A stretch of DNA of 64,000 bases from CAZYVD01 sp964651045 (GTDB lineage Bacteria > Zhuqueibacterota > QNDG01 > DSAB01): the NCBI GenBank assembly GCA_964651045.1, contig CAZYVD010000003.1:1-64000 (forward strand). Direction: 5' to 3'. Below, one piece after another: positions 53,584 through 62,877 of this stretch. The notes under the pieces are model-generated. The model was not told the origin of the DNA and did not search any database. It saw nothing but the letters and a program-made list of their open reading frames with translations. Position 1 is the first letter of the stretch; each line of letters begins with the position of its first letter. The position numbers and the translations under genes are program-made.

Positions 53584-54394
53584 TTGTTTTGATGACCTCA
53601 TTCATGCTTCCACTCCTGTAGCCTTCAAGATCTAGCGTGACATATGTATACCCTAGTTCTTTAAATTTAGAGACCACCATCTTGGAGAAATGTTCATCGG
53701 AAAACCTCTCTATTTCTCCTCCTCCAATCTCGATCCTTGCAACTGTTTCGTGGTCCCTTACCCTTACCTGACTCAATCTGTTATCTATAAGAAATTTCTC
53801 TGCCATTTCAACTCTTTTTAACTTTTCACTTGTAATTTCCGATCCATAGGGAATACGAGTTGCAAGACATGCTATCTGCGGTTTGTTCCATGTCGGCAGG
53901 TTCATCATCCTTGATAGTTCTCTGATCTCCTCTTTTTTTAGGCCTGCCTCCTCCATTGGACTGCGGATCTTGAGCTCTTCAAGGGCAAGCCTTCCCGGTC
54001 TGTAGTCATTAAGATCGTCATAGTTCGATCCATCTGCAACAAACTCAATTCCCCTCTCGGCTGCTATCCTTTTAAGTTCCTTGAATATCATTTTCTTACA
54101 GTGATAACATCTCCTGGGTGAATTTTTTAAAAACTCATCATTTCCCATAACACCACTTTTTATGATTATGTGATTTATCCCGCATCTTTTTGCAAATCGG
54201 CTTGCCATTTCGAGTTCTCGCGATGGATGAATCTCCGATGCATCTGTTACTGCAAGAACTTTTTCTCCAAGAAGATCATGTGCTGTCTTGAGAAGGAGAG
54301 TACTGTCTGTTCCACCTGAAAAGGCAACAACAAGAGAATCCATCTGGCAGAGAATTTTCTTAAGTTTTTTGAATTTGTTTTCAAGAAGATTCAT
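53576..54394 (-). CDS. larE: ATP-dependent sulfur transferase LarE, likely [4Fe-4S] type
   Basis: A 272-residue PP-loop enzyme that adds sulfur to the pyridinium dicarboxylate nucleotide. The PP-loop is AFSGGTDSTLLL. Cys176 in PQIACLATRIPYG corresponds to the sacrificial Cys of the Lactobacillus enzyme. In addition RRCYHCKK supplies Cys96 and Cys99. Three cysteines in this arrangement are known from LarE proteins that bind a [4Fe-4S] cluster and reuse it for sulfur transfer, so a catalytic, non-suicidal form is likely. First gene of the lar operon. No ribosome site is evident. Confidence 0.94.
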   Translation of the reverse strand: MNLLENKFKKLKKILCQMDSLVVAFSGGTDSTLLLKTAHDLLGEKVLAVTDASEIHPSRELEMASRFAKRCGINHIIIKSGVMGNDEFLKNSPRRCYHCKKMIFKELKRIAAERGIEFVADGSNYDDLNDYRPGRLALEELKIRSPMEEAGLKKEEIRELSRMMNLPTWNKPQIACLATRIPYGSEITSEKLKRVEMAEKFLIDNRLSQVRVRDHETVARIEIGGGEIERFSDEHFSKMVVSKFKELGYTYVTLDLEGYRSGSMNEVIKTNG

Positions 54395-54609
54395 AAGATA
54401 TTGGATATAGATTATTTATAAGAATAACTATTTTTTAGATTAAAATCAATGAATTTTTAAATCCCATTTATTTATTGATTCAAAATAAAATATCACACAA
54501 CTTGGTGTCCCAAGTACAATACAAACTTTTTTATTATCTCCAAATTTTAAGTTGCAAAGTAGGTTCTTTTCTTTTAACTTAAAAATGTATAACTATATAG
54601 AGGTTTTAA

Positions 54610-55245
54610 ATGCCAATTTATTTTAATTGCAAAAAAAAGAAGAAGAAACCCAATCGCTCTTTAAAGTCACTGATTTTACCCGCTGCTTTAATTGCAGCAG
54701 CGCTTTCTTTCTCTTTTTCTTTTATATATAATCAAACCTCAAGTCTAAAAACTGTGAAACTGCGATCAAACTGCACATCACTTTCAAGGACCGAAGCAAA
54801 GAGGATGGTTACTCAAAAGGGCTTTTTTGACAAATACTGGAATAAATCTGGTGGATTTGAAAATAAATATGAAACGAAAAAAAATAAAAATACAAAAATA
54901 GTAATAGATCACGCCACAAATTTGATATGGCATCAATCGGGTTCAAATGACTTTATGAATTTAAATGAAGCAATGGAATGGATAAACAAATTAAATAAAG
55001 ATAAATATGCAGGAATAAATTCATGGCGTTTACCCACATTAGAAGAGGCTTTATCAATTTTGGAAAATCACAAGATGAACGGCAACCTTTACATTGATCC
55101 AGTTTTCGATGGTTGGCAGTGGTGCATTCTAACAGGGGATACGCTTGATATCAATAAAATTTGGCTGGTTGCTTTTTCCGGCCGGATCGACTGGTTTGAT
55201 TCAAATGTAAGAATAAACTATGTACGTCCAGTTAGCTCAATGTAA
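54610..55245 (+). CDS. Membrane-anchored DUF1566 (Lcl C-terminal) domain protein
   Basis: A 211-residue protein with a very lysine-rich N-terminus (six Lys in a row at residues 8-13), one membrane segment (residues about 20-40) and an extracytoplasmic DUF1566 domain: VIDHATNLIWHQSGS, LNEAMEWINKLNKDKYAGINSWRLPTLEEALSIL and a closing VRPVSS. This C-type-lectin-like fold is common in secreted proteins and is often tied to ligand binding. A GAGG site precedes the ATG. Stands alone between larE and the beta-lactamase-fold gene; function unknown. Confidence 0.85.
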   Translation: MPIYFNCKKKKKKPNRSLKSLILPAALIAAALSFSFSFIYNQTSSLKTVKLRSNCTSLSRTEAKRMVTQKGFFDKYWNKSGGFENKYETKKNKNTKIVIDHATNLIWHQSGSNDFMNLNEAMEWINKLNKDKYAGINSWRLPTLEEALSILENHKMNGNLYIDPVFDGWQWCILTGDTLDINKIWLVAFSGRIDWFDSNVRINYVRPVSSM

Positions 55246-55277
55246 ATCGATACAAATTTTGATTTAATGGATGCAAT

Positions 55278-56816
55278 ATGAAGAGCATATTTCAATTTCC
55301 ATTCAAAAATCTTTCCAGATTTTTCAAGATTTTTTTAACCGATGTTCTGTTAATTTTCTTTTTAATCAATTGTGCAGATCAAAAGACAGAAAATAGATCT
55401 ACTCCATTTAAAAGACTTAATGAATTTAAGGCATACCTTCAAAAAAGAATGGAATCGACCAGAACACCCTCTATTTCAATTGCTATTTCACGGAAGGGCA
55501 GGATTTGTTATGAGGAATCTTTCGGCTGGGCTAATCGCGAGAAAAAGATTGTTGCAACGCCTCATACCATCTATTCAATAGCATCCGTTTCAAAACCGAT
55601 GACTGCCACGGCAATGATGATTCTTGTTGAACGAGGATTAATCGACTTGAATGAATCTGTCAATTCCTATCTTAGAGATACAGGGCTGAGCCCATGCAAT
55701 GGAAATGCTGCAGATGCAACCATAGCACGCCTGCTGCATCATACTGCAGGCCTTCCAACCATCTGGAACTTTTATTTTGATGGTGGTCAAATCAAACGTC
55801 CCAGCATTTCAGAGTCGATTAAGAAATATGCCATTATTACTTCGCCACCAGGAACCGTTTATGAGTACTCCAATTTAGGATATGGAATCGCCGAATATAT
55901 CATTGAACTGGTCTCTGGCACAAGTTTCAAGCATTTTTTAAAATCCGAAGTTTTTGAACCGCTCGGTATGCATCGGTCATTTGTTATTACCAATAAGGCT
56001 GAGTATGATTCGACTGCTGCAAGATATCTGGAAAATAAAAATAGATCACCATTCTATGAAACGATGTCCAGAGGTGGCGGTGGAATTTGTACCAGTGTTC
56101 ATGATCTTCTGCTTTTTGGTATGTTCCATCTCAAGGATCATCTGCCTGATCAAAAAAGAATAATCAGCGACAGTACAATCGATTTAATGCAGTCGAGTGT
56201 TGATCCTGGAGTACCAGACAGTCCCTACAAACTTGGATGGGATGTCAAAGAAATGCTCGGATATCGGGTTGTAAGTCATGGTGGCGGTATGCCTGGAGTA
56301 TCATCATTTTTGATGCTTGTTCCTGCGGAAGATGTAGCGATCGCCATTTTGTGTAACGGTACCTATCTTGATTTATATGAAATTGGTCGGCTGATCCTCC
56401 GCCTCATGTTGCCAAAGAAGGAGAATAGAGAGTCAAGTTCGGATAAAGAAAAGATCGGTTCAGAGGGAGCAGGGTTCCCATCACAGGAGTTTATTGGTCA
56501 ATGGAAGGGTGAAATCAGGACAGATGAAGGCCGGATTCCTATAAAACTGCACATTGATGATGCTGGAAAAGTAATACTGACCCTGATTAACGAAAATAGG
56601 AGATGTGAACCTATTGAACCTTTCTACTATAAACAGGGCACTTTGCGAGGAAGCTTTGATTTTGACATACCGACCAAAGATGCGTCCCTGTGCCGCCATA
56701 AAGTATACATGAGTTTGAAACCATATGAAAATAGATTAATCGGTTATGCGGCTGCTGTTTCATACAGGGTCGAGGTTTTTTACCTCCCCTATTATATTAC
56801 GCTTGAGAAGATATGA
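55278..56816 (+). CDS. Exported class-C beta-lactamase-fold serine hydrolase with C-terminal accessory domain
   Basis: A 512-residue hydrolase. The N-terminus is hydrophobic and ends in FLINC; Cys32 may be lipidated though Asn before it is atypical. The catalytic set is complete: SVSK (Ser-x-x-Lys) in YSIASVSKPMTATAMM, the Tyr motif YEYSNLGYGIAEY and the HGG motif in VVSHGGGMPG. Residues about 405-505 form a second domain, FIGQWKGEIRTDEGRIPIKL..., a GxWxG strand barrel. It is more likely an esterase or D-amino-peptidase than a true beta-lactamase. No ribosome site. A related gene begins at 62878. Confidence 0.92.
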   Translation: MKSIFQFPFKNLSRFFKIFLTDVLLIFFLINCADQKTENRSTPFKRLNEFKAYLQKRMESTRTPSISIAISRKGRICYEESFGWANREKKIVATPHTIYSIASVSKPMTATAMMILVERGLIDLNESVNSYLRDTGLSPCNGNAADATIARLLHHTAGLPTIWNFYFDGGQIKRPSISESIKKYAIITSPPGTVYEYSNLGYGIAEYIIELVSGTSFKHFLKSEVFEPLGMHRSFVITNKAEYDSTAARYLENKNRSPFYETMSRGGGGICTSVHDLLLFGMFHLKDHLPDQKRIISDSTIDLMQSSVDPGVPDSPYKLGWDVKEMLGYRVVSHGGGMPGVSSFLMLVPAEDVAIAILCNGTYLDLYEIGRLILRLMLPKKENRESSSDKEKIGSEGAGFPSQEFIGQWKGEIRTDEGRIPIKLHIDDAGKVILTLINENRRCEPIEPFYYKQGTLRGSFDFDIPTKDASLCRHKVYMSLKPYENRLIGYAAAVSYRVEVFYLPYYITLEKI

Positions 56817-57042
56817 ATATTAATTCCTGTTCTACAGGGGCATGAGCACTTGAAAAACTCAAATCTCTGATCGAATATGATATTTATCCTGTTAATGGGG
56901 ATGAAGGGTCTTCTTGTTTGGTGCGGGGTATTATACAGGCAGAGATCAAAATGGTATTAACATTTTATATTTGTTGTGAGATTAACTCTGCAATCTACTT
57001 GATAATAGATGTTTCCAAATATTAATTAATATCAAAATCTCT

Positions 57043-59010
57043 ATGGCCCTGCAAATGAAAAAGATTGTGATAATGTCACTGTTATTTATCTCATTTTCTG
57101 CCATTTCATCTGCTCAACCACCATTTCATAAAGGGTTTAATTTGTCCCGATGGTTTGAAAAACCAAGTGCACAGCGGATTCAGTTCACACGTTTTACAAT
57201 GGATGACTTTATAAACATAAAAGATTTAGGCTGCGATCATATCCGTCTGCCGATACACTTTTTCAACATGACCGGAGAGGGACCCGATTATCAAATAGAT
57301 CCTCTTCTTTTTACCTTTCTCGATCAGGTCATCAACTGGATTGAAGATCTGGGTCTGTACCTGATCCTGGACAATCACAGTTTTGATGTAAATATAAATA
57401 CATCTCCTGAAATATTAGACGAACTGATAAAAGTATGGAAGCAGATTGCCCAAAGATACAAGGATCGCTCCGAGTTAATATTATACGAGATTTTGAATGA
57501 ACCCCATGGCATTGCCGATTCTACATGGAATCGAATGCAGAAAGCTGTAGTTGATTCGATCCGTTCAATTGATAAGAAGCATACAATAATAATCGGACCT
57601 GCATGTTGGAACAGCTATCAAAATCTGAAATATATGCCCGAATATAAAGATAAAAATCTAATCTATACTTTTCATTTCTACGAGCCGTTTCTGTTTACTC
57701 ATCAGGGTGCAACCTGGGTAACACCGCCAATGGACATTGCAGGAGTACCGTTTCCTTATGAGGAGTCGCGGATGCCTGAGCTGCCGGAAAAATTAAAAGG
57801 AACATGGATCGAATGGAGATATAATAATTATCCTGAAGAGGGAACCAATGAGTGGGTTAAATCACAGATAGACATTGCCGTTGAATTTTCTAACAAAAGA
57901 GGGGTTCGGATATGGTGTGGGGAGTTTGGAGCTTATATCCCGAACAGTACCACATCAGACAGGGCAAGGTGGCTGGAGCTTGTGAGAACATACTTTGAAG
58001 AAAACAATATAGCTTGGACAATGTGGAACTATGCGGGAAACTTTGGTATATTCGAACCAGGAACAGCGTGTCAGTTTGATTATGATATTAATATACCAAT
58101 TGTAGAAGCTCTTGGACTTAATGCTCCTCCGCAGAAAGAATTCAATATACTGCCTGACACAACAGGATTTACAATTTATGATGATTATATTGGAAATCGC
58201 ATCTATTATTCAAACTGGATATCCTCTGGCACACTGAATTACTACTGTACTGAAGATCCTGCACAGGGAATATTCTGTATTAAATGGGAGGGAGCAGGGC
58301 TATACAACAGTGTAGGATTCTATTTTGCCCCTGTACGGGATTTCTCCTATTTAGTTGATATGGGATATACCCTTAATTTCTATGTAAAGAGTTCTTATAA
58401 AAATCTCAGGTTTGATGTGAGGTTTATAGACACAAAAACAGATGATCCTGATGACCACCCGTGGAGGCAGAGGTTTATAATTGATAGTACTGTCTGCGCA
58501 TGGGATGGCAATTGGCATGAGCTTCAAATACCTTTGAGCAGTTTCAGGGAACACGGATCCTGGGATAATGACAGATGGTATGAACCTGAGGGTCTGTTTG
58601 ACTGGACAAGGATTCAGAGTTTCGAAATAGTTGCGGAACATCACAGCCTGGCCGGTGTGGATATTAGAATAGATGATATTAAAATTGCCCTGCCAGCTAC
58701 AAATGTACAGGATGAAAAAAGCAGTAGGCCTGAAACCTTCATATTATATCAGAACTATCCAAATCCATTTAATTGTGAAACAAAAATAATGTTTAAAATT
58801 GCAGAGCCATGTGATGTACAATTGAAAATTTATGATATACAGGGACGGCAGATATACAGGATCAATAAGAAGATTTCAAAATCAGGTGTAAATTCAATAT
58901 CATGGAAAGGTATTGATTTTTCAGGAAATCGGGTAAGTAGCGGTGTATATGTGTATAGAATATCAGCCAGGGGGAGATCTTGCTTTGGCCGGATGGTTTT
59001 ATTAAAGTAA
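57043..59010 (+). CDS. Secreted GH5 glycoside hydrolase with carbohydrate-binding-like module and T9SS sorting domain
   Basis: A 655-residue extracellular enzyme. Signal peptide to about residue 24 (ISSAQ). GH5 domain at residues about 28-370 with acid/base Glu153 in EILNEPHG and nucleophile Glu294 in WCGEFGAY, plus conserved LGCDHIRLP and NHSF. Residues about 390-560 form a jelly-roll resembling CBM11/30 (GLYNSVGFYFAPVRDFS, LNFYVKSS, IRIDDIKIA). Residues about 575-655 are a type A T9SS C-terminal domain (ILYQNYPNPFN, then LKIYDIQGR and SSGVYVYRI). Probably an endo-glucanase or mannanase released or anchored on the surface through T9SS, whose machinery is not in this window. Confidence 0.95.
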   Translation: MALQMKKIVIMSLLFISFSAISSAQPPFHKGFNLSRWFEKPSAQRIQFTRFTMDDFINIKDLGCDHIRLPIHFFNMTGEGPDYQIDPLLFTFLDQVINWIEDLGLYLILDNHSFDVNINTSPEILDELIKVWKQIAQRYKDRSELILYEILNEPHGIADSTWNRMQKAVVDSIRSIDKKHTIIIGPACWNSYQNLKYMPEYKDKNLIYTFHFYEPFLFTHQGATWVTPPMDIAGVPFPYEESRMPELPEKLKGTWIEWRYNNYPEEGTNEWVKSQIDIAVEFSNKRGVRIWCGEFGAYIPNSTTSDRARWLELVRTYFEENNIAWTMWNYAGNFGIFEPGTACQFDYDINIPIVEALGLNAPPQKEFNILPDTTGFTIYDDYIGNRIYYSNWISSGTLNYYCTEDPAQGIFCIKWEGAGLYNSVGFYFAPVRDFSYLVDMGYTLNFYVKSSYKNLRFDVRFIDTKTDDPDDHPWRQRFIIDSTVCAWDGNWHELQIPLSSFREHGSWDNDRWYEPEGLFDWTRIQSFEIVAEHHSLAGVDIRIDDIKIALPATNVQDEKSSRPETFILYQNYPNPFNCETKIMFKIAEPCDVQLKIYDIQGRQIYRINKKISKSGVNSISWKGIDFSGNRVSSGVYVYRISARGRSCFGRMVLLK

Positions 59011-59082
59011 GGATTTAACTTATATAATTTTGCTGCCTGTATATATTAATAATCCTTTAAATTAGGTTGATCTAAATTTCTA

Positions 59083-59108
59083 AACCCAGGGGCAAAAGCC
59101 CCTGGGTT
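59083..59108. terminator. Strong hairpin terminator
   Basis: A perfect 11-bp stem, AACCCAGGGGC and GCCCCTGGGTT, around AAAA. It lies between convergent genes ending at 59010 and 59145. T-rich sequence follows only after a few bases. Confidence 0.75.
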
Positions 59109-59144
59109 ATCTGTAATTTTCTAAAGTCCCCTCTTTTAACAGCC

Positions 59145-60620
59145 CTATCTTGTATATCTGACTATAAGCCTTTCTGCTAATTTTTTCCATCTATCCAAAA
59201 CCTTCAAACCGCTTGTCACAGAATAATTGGTCAGATATAACCGAGCAGCATCCGGATCGGTCCTGAAAAGTTCCAGTGCTGTCTTCTCAACAACAGGCTG
59301 CATTTTCATAAACTCATCTTCTATTGAATTCTGCTCTTTCTGGATATCTTTTATCATTCTATCATATCTGATATTTGCCCAATTGGAAACAAAATTAAAT
59401 GTCCACCATGCAGAATCCCATGAAAAATGGTTTCTGTCTCCTCTTGTATAAGCATCCGGAAGCGTCTCTATTCCACAGTAAAACGGAACATAACATGAAA
59501 AATATGTATCATCAGGGGAATACCACAAAAGGCCTCCAACCATATCTGGCATGGATGACCTCAGTTGTACAACAATTGAAAAAGCAGTAATCCTTGTCGA
59601 GATTCCCCGCTCTTCCCCTCCTCGAGTGCTTTTCTGATAAGGATTCCCAAAAGCTCCTCCTTTTGTCATGTCAAACTCAGTACCCTCATAATGGTCTCTT
59701 AATAGCCTGAATGCATCACGGGTTGTCAGGAGCGAATCCGGTTTAATAAAAAGAGGATATCGTTCTGCACCCTTAACACCTCTTGCATAATCAGGAGATA
59801 GGTTCAACGAAGAAGCTGCCCTTCTGAAAATACTCCATACTCTCATTGCGCAAATCTTTTTTACCCTCTCATCGGCAGGGTGGTATGCATCACTGAAACT
59901 GAAATGCCCATCCTTTGGAGAATAAAAGCCTTTCTTCTTTGCAAAGGAAATCACATCTTTTGAATAGAGACAATTCTCTGGATCGTCGAGCGGGAACTCC
60001 CTTATTCTCGATTGATTTGCATGAGCGCATATATATCCATCAGGAACCTTAACAGCAACCCAGACCGCACCCTTCTCTTTTCCCTTTCCAATAATCTCCA
60101 TAAGCCAGGCTTCATTTTTATCTCCAATAGAAATTGATTCTCCAGGAGCCCTGTAGCCAAACTCATTAGCAAGTCTTCCAATTATCTCCACTGCCTCCCT
60201 TGCTGTTTTTGACCGCTGAAGAGCAATGGTCATCAAATCTGAATAGTGCAGCCCTTTCTTATTTGACAATCCCCTTCTTCCTCCAAAGGTTGTCTCCCCT
60301 ATTGCTACCTGAAATTCATTCACATGACCTATACCGTTTGATGCAAACACCTTATATGTATGAGCTGCCTGGGGGACTTTTACATTTCCTCTTAACTGTT
60401 CAGAAGGTACAAATTCTCCCTTCTTGTGGTCTGCTGCAGGAATTATCTGCAGATGAGATGCAAACGGAGCATCGCAAAGATAACATATCATCACAGAATT
60501 TGTTTTTGAAGCACCTTTTGTTACAATAAGATTTGTACATTCATCCTTAAAATCTTCAGCAAGCAACAGGTTAATGGATAAAATCAAAAATAGACTGATG
60601 AATATCGATCGTTTACGCAT
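59145..60620 (-). CDS. Exported C69-family dipeptidase
   Basis: A 491-residue Ntn-hydrolase. Signal peptide to about residue 21 (INLLLA), then ECTNLIVTKGAS, where Cys28 would be the new N-terminal nucleophile after processing, as in peptidase U34/C69 dipeptidases. Also present: HTYKVFASNGIGHVNEFQVAIGETTFGGR, WLMEIIGKGKE, WVAVKVPDGYICAHANQSRI and GTEFDMTKGGAFGNPY. It hydrolyses dipeptides in the periplasm. AGGAGA lies before the ATG. Fits the peptide-utilising lifestyle. Confidence 0.94.
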   Translation of the reverse strand: MRKRSIFISLFLILSINLLLAEDFKDECTNLIVTKGASKTNSVMICYLCDAPFASHLQIIPAADHKKGEFVPSEQLRGNVKVPQAAHTYKVFASNGIGHVNEFQVAIGETTFGGRRGLSNKKGLHYSDLMTIALQRSKTAREAVEIIGRLANEFGYRAPGESISIGDKNEAWLMEIIGKGKEKGAVWVAVKVPDGYICAHANQSRIREFPLDDPENCLYSKDVISFAKKKGFYSPKDGHFSFSDAYHPADERVKKICAMRVWSIFRRAASSLNLSPDYARGVKGAERYPLFIKPDSLLTTRDAFRLLRDHYEGTEFDMTKGGAFGNPYQKSTRGGEERGISTRITAFSIVVQLRSSMPDMVGGLLWYSPDDTYFSCYVPFYCGIETLPDAYTRGDRNHFSWDSAWWTFNFVSNWANIRYDRMIKDIQKEQNSIEDEFMKMQPVVEKTALELFRTDPDAARLYLTNYSVTSGLKVLDRWKKLAERLIVRYTR

Positions 60621-60924
60621 ACTGAAACTCTCCTTTCTTTAATAAAAAATTAAAATGAAATATCGTCTAATTTAATCCAATTAACATCTCTATTGCAAAT
60701 TCCATTGATTCAAAATAAGAAATCAGTAAGAAAGTTTCACATTTAACCAATAACCCATGCCCTTTCGATACTTTTTAGTTGCATAAAATGTTTCATACTA
60801 TTAAATTGGTAATGCTTGACATTTCATCATTTTCATGATGCAGAATTTTTCCTCAATTAAATATTTGATTAAGATAATAATATCCAGTAATAAAACCAAG
60901 AAAAATATTTAGAGGAGAATCATC
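60621..60924. other. Divergent intergenic region
   Basis: AT-rich, 304 bp between divergent genes. A TTGACA lies at 60814-60819 but no fitting -10 box is found at the right distance. Apart from the ribosome sites next to each gene nothing else stands out. Confidence 0.6.
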
Positions 60925-61947
60925 ATGAAGGCCAAAATAACAACAAAATATCTATCTATATTCATTTTGATATCCCTGTTTTTATCCTGTAATCAAAAAT
61001 CATCAAATCCTGAAAATGAGGCTGAAGAGACCATAATCATCAGCTCAAAGATGCCGCAGGGTGATACGCTTCCAAAAAGTGCAATACTGGACACACTAAT
61101 ATATCAATCGCATGTGGAACTCATTCTAAGCTCATGCTACAACGATACAAGTGATCCTGATTATCCAGAAATTATTTATTTAGCTAACAATGTTGTAAAG
61201 ACATTCGCATTTGTTTGGCTTCCTGAAAACTGGGATAGTTTTTCAAATGAAGAAAAAAGAATGATTATTCACCTTCATGGTCACTGCGGTATTGGTACTA
61301 AACGCTTTTGTGAATGGTATAATCTGGCACGTATAAAGAATATCGCAGTACTTTCATTGCAGTACTGGATGGGTGAATATGATTGGTGCGGTGGAAATCC
61401 AAAACCGTTAGGCGATTACTCCTACTATATAACAGGCCCCGGTCAAACCTGCGGATGGCACCTGAATATTGAAAATGACATCTATCCATTTATCAGCAAA
61501 CTAGCAGAATATTTTGATGTACATTCTATAATGCTTCATGGTTTCTCAATGGCAGCTGCTACAGGTGTAATTGTTGACTATCGCGATAAACAAGATCAAG
61601 ACATCATTGACCTTACTGTATTTAATGCAGGCCATATCGATTCGACTCATTATTTTTACAAGGAAATAGAGTCGTGCAAAGATAGCTCTCCGTTTAAAAA
61701 TGAGAACTATTTTTTCTTCTTAGAAAACATCGATCCAAACATATTCGCACAACAATCATCAACAAGATCATTTTTAATCAAAAATGGTGTTAAAGAAATC
61801 GAAACAGTGATCGCAGTAGATAACAATTATAAACATGGTGCACTATTAAACAACGAAGACTTCTTGCCAGTACGTGAGCGTATAGTCTCGATTTATGACT
61901 CCATAACAACAAATCCTCTCCACTGGCTCAGAAGCAAGAATAGGTGA
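60925..61947 (+). CDS. Lipoprotein with alpha/beta-hydrolase fold, putative esterase
   Basis: A 340-residue lipoprotein. The lipobox is LFLSC with Cys22. Catalytic features of an alpha/beta-hydrolase: oxyanion region MIIHLHGHCGIG, nucleophile in MLHGFSMAAATG (G-x-S-x-A), an Asn/His segment VFNAGHIDS, and the likely catalytic His in YKHGALLNN near the C-terminus. The fold order matches poly(hydroxybutyrate)-depolymerase/feruloyl-esterase-like enzymes. Several extra cysteines (WCGGN, TCGWH) could form disulfides. GAGGAG precedes the ATG. Substrate unknown; an esterase on plant or microbial polymers is plausible next to GH5. Confidence 0.8.
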   Translation: MKAKITTKYLSIFILISLFLSCNQKSSNPENEAEETIIISSKMPQGDTLPKSAILDTLIYQSHVELILSSCYNDTSDPDYPEIIYLANNVVKTFAFVWLPENWDSFSNEEKRMIIHLHGHCGIGTKRFCEWYNLARIKNIAVLSLQYWMGEYDWCGGNPKPLGDYSYYITGPGQTCGWHLNIENDIYPFISKLAEYFDVHSIMLHGFSMAAATGVIVDYRDKQDQDIIDLTVFNAGHIDSTHYFYKEIESCKDSSPFKNENYFFFLENIDPNIFAQQSSTRSFLIKNGVKEIETVIAVDNNYKHGALLNNEDFLPVRERIVSIYDSITTNPLHWLRSKNR

Positions 61948-62091
61948 TCAAGGATTTTTTACAACTATCAAGGAATACATTAATGTCATTCTTAGATCAT
62001 CACTATATTTTTCACAAATCGCTCTAATGATTTTATAAAAAATTCATAAAAGCCTTAGAAAAATAGATTTATATTCGTATACTATTTATGA

Positions 62092-62866
62092 TATGAATTT
62101 CAGATTGCACAGATTACACATATTATAGAGATTATAACTGATTAAAAATCCGTGAAAATCTTTCCAATCTGTGCAATCTGTGTTCCATGATATTGCACAC
62201 AGATTGCACGGATAAAGCGGATCAAACACAGATTAATAATCCGTGAAAATCTTTCCAATCTGTGTAATCTGTGTTCCATGATATTGCACACAGATTGCAC
62301 GGATAAAGCGGATCAAACACAGATTAATAATCCGTGAAAATCTTTCCAATCTGTGTAATCTGTGTTCCATGATATTGCACACAGATTGCACGGATAAAGC
62401 GGATCAAACACAGATTAATAATCCGTGAAAATCTTTCCAATCTGTGTAATCTGTGTTCCATGATATTGCACACGGATTGCACGGATAAAACCGATCAAAA
62501 ACAGAATAATCATCCGTGAGGATCTTTTCAATCTGTGTAATCTATGTTCCATGATATTGCACACAGATTACACGGTTAAAACCGATCAAAAACAGAATAA
62601 TCATCCGTGAAAATCTGTACAATCTGTGTAATCTGTGTTCCATGATATTGCACACAGATTGCACGGATAAAGCGNNNNNNNNNNNNNNNNNNNNNNNNNN
62701 NNNNNNNNNNNNNNNNNNNNNNNNNNNNNNNNNNNNNNNNNNNNNNNNNNNNNNNNNNNNNNNNNNNNNNNNNNCACAGATTGCACGGATAAAGCGGATC
62801 AAACACAGATTAATAATCCGTGAAAATCTGTACAATCTGTGTAATCTGTGTTCCATGATATAGCAA
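62092..62866. repeat. Tandem repeat array, 91-bp units
   Basis: Units start with TTCCATGATATTGCAC at 62183, 62274, 62365, 62456, 62547 and 62638, each exactly 91 bp apart; a degenerate first unit begins near 62092 and the last partial unit starts at 62851. Units are nearly identical. The unit starting near 62456 and the one starting near 62547 share variants (AAACCGATCAAAAACAG). Each unit contains CACAGATT and its complement AATCTGTG several times, plus CACGGAT and ATCCGTG, so long hairpins can form. The 100-N gap lies inside. Non-coding. Confidence 0.95.
62675..62774. other. Assembly gap of 100 N
   Basis: Exactly 100 N, the placeholder for unknown length. From the repeat phase (37 nt of a unit before the gap, 76 nt to the next unit start after it), the true missing length should be about 69 bp plus a multiple of 91. 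Confidence 0.98.
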
Positions 62867-62877
62867 TAGATGCGACA

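Noticed and set aside
55278..56816. Antibiotic-resistance beta-lactamase
   Set aside because: The Ser-x-x-Lys, Tyr and HGG motifs are shared with esterases and peptidases of the same fold; the accessory domain and context point to a general hydrolase.
62542..62863. Small open frames across the N gap
   Set aside because: They are translations of the tandem repeat and of undefined bases, with no ribosome site.
62092..62866. CRISPR-like array
   Set aside because: Units of 91 bp are contiguous and almost identical throughout, with no short repeat plus variable spacer structure and no cas genes.
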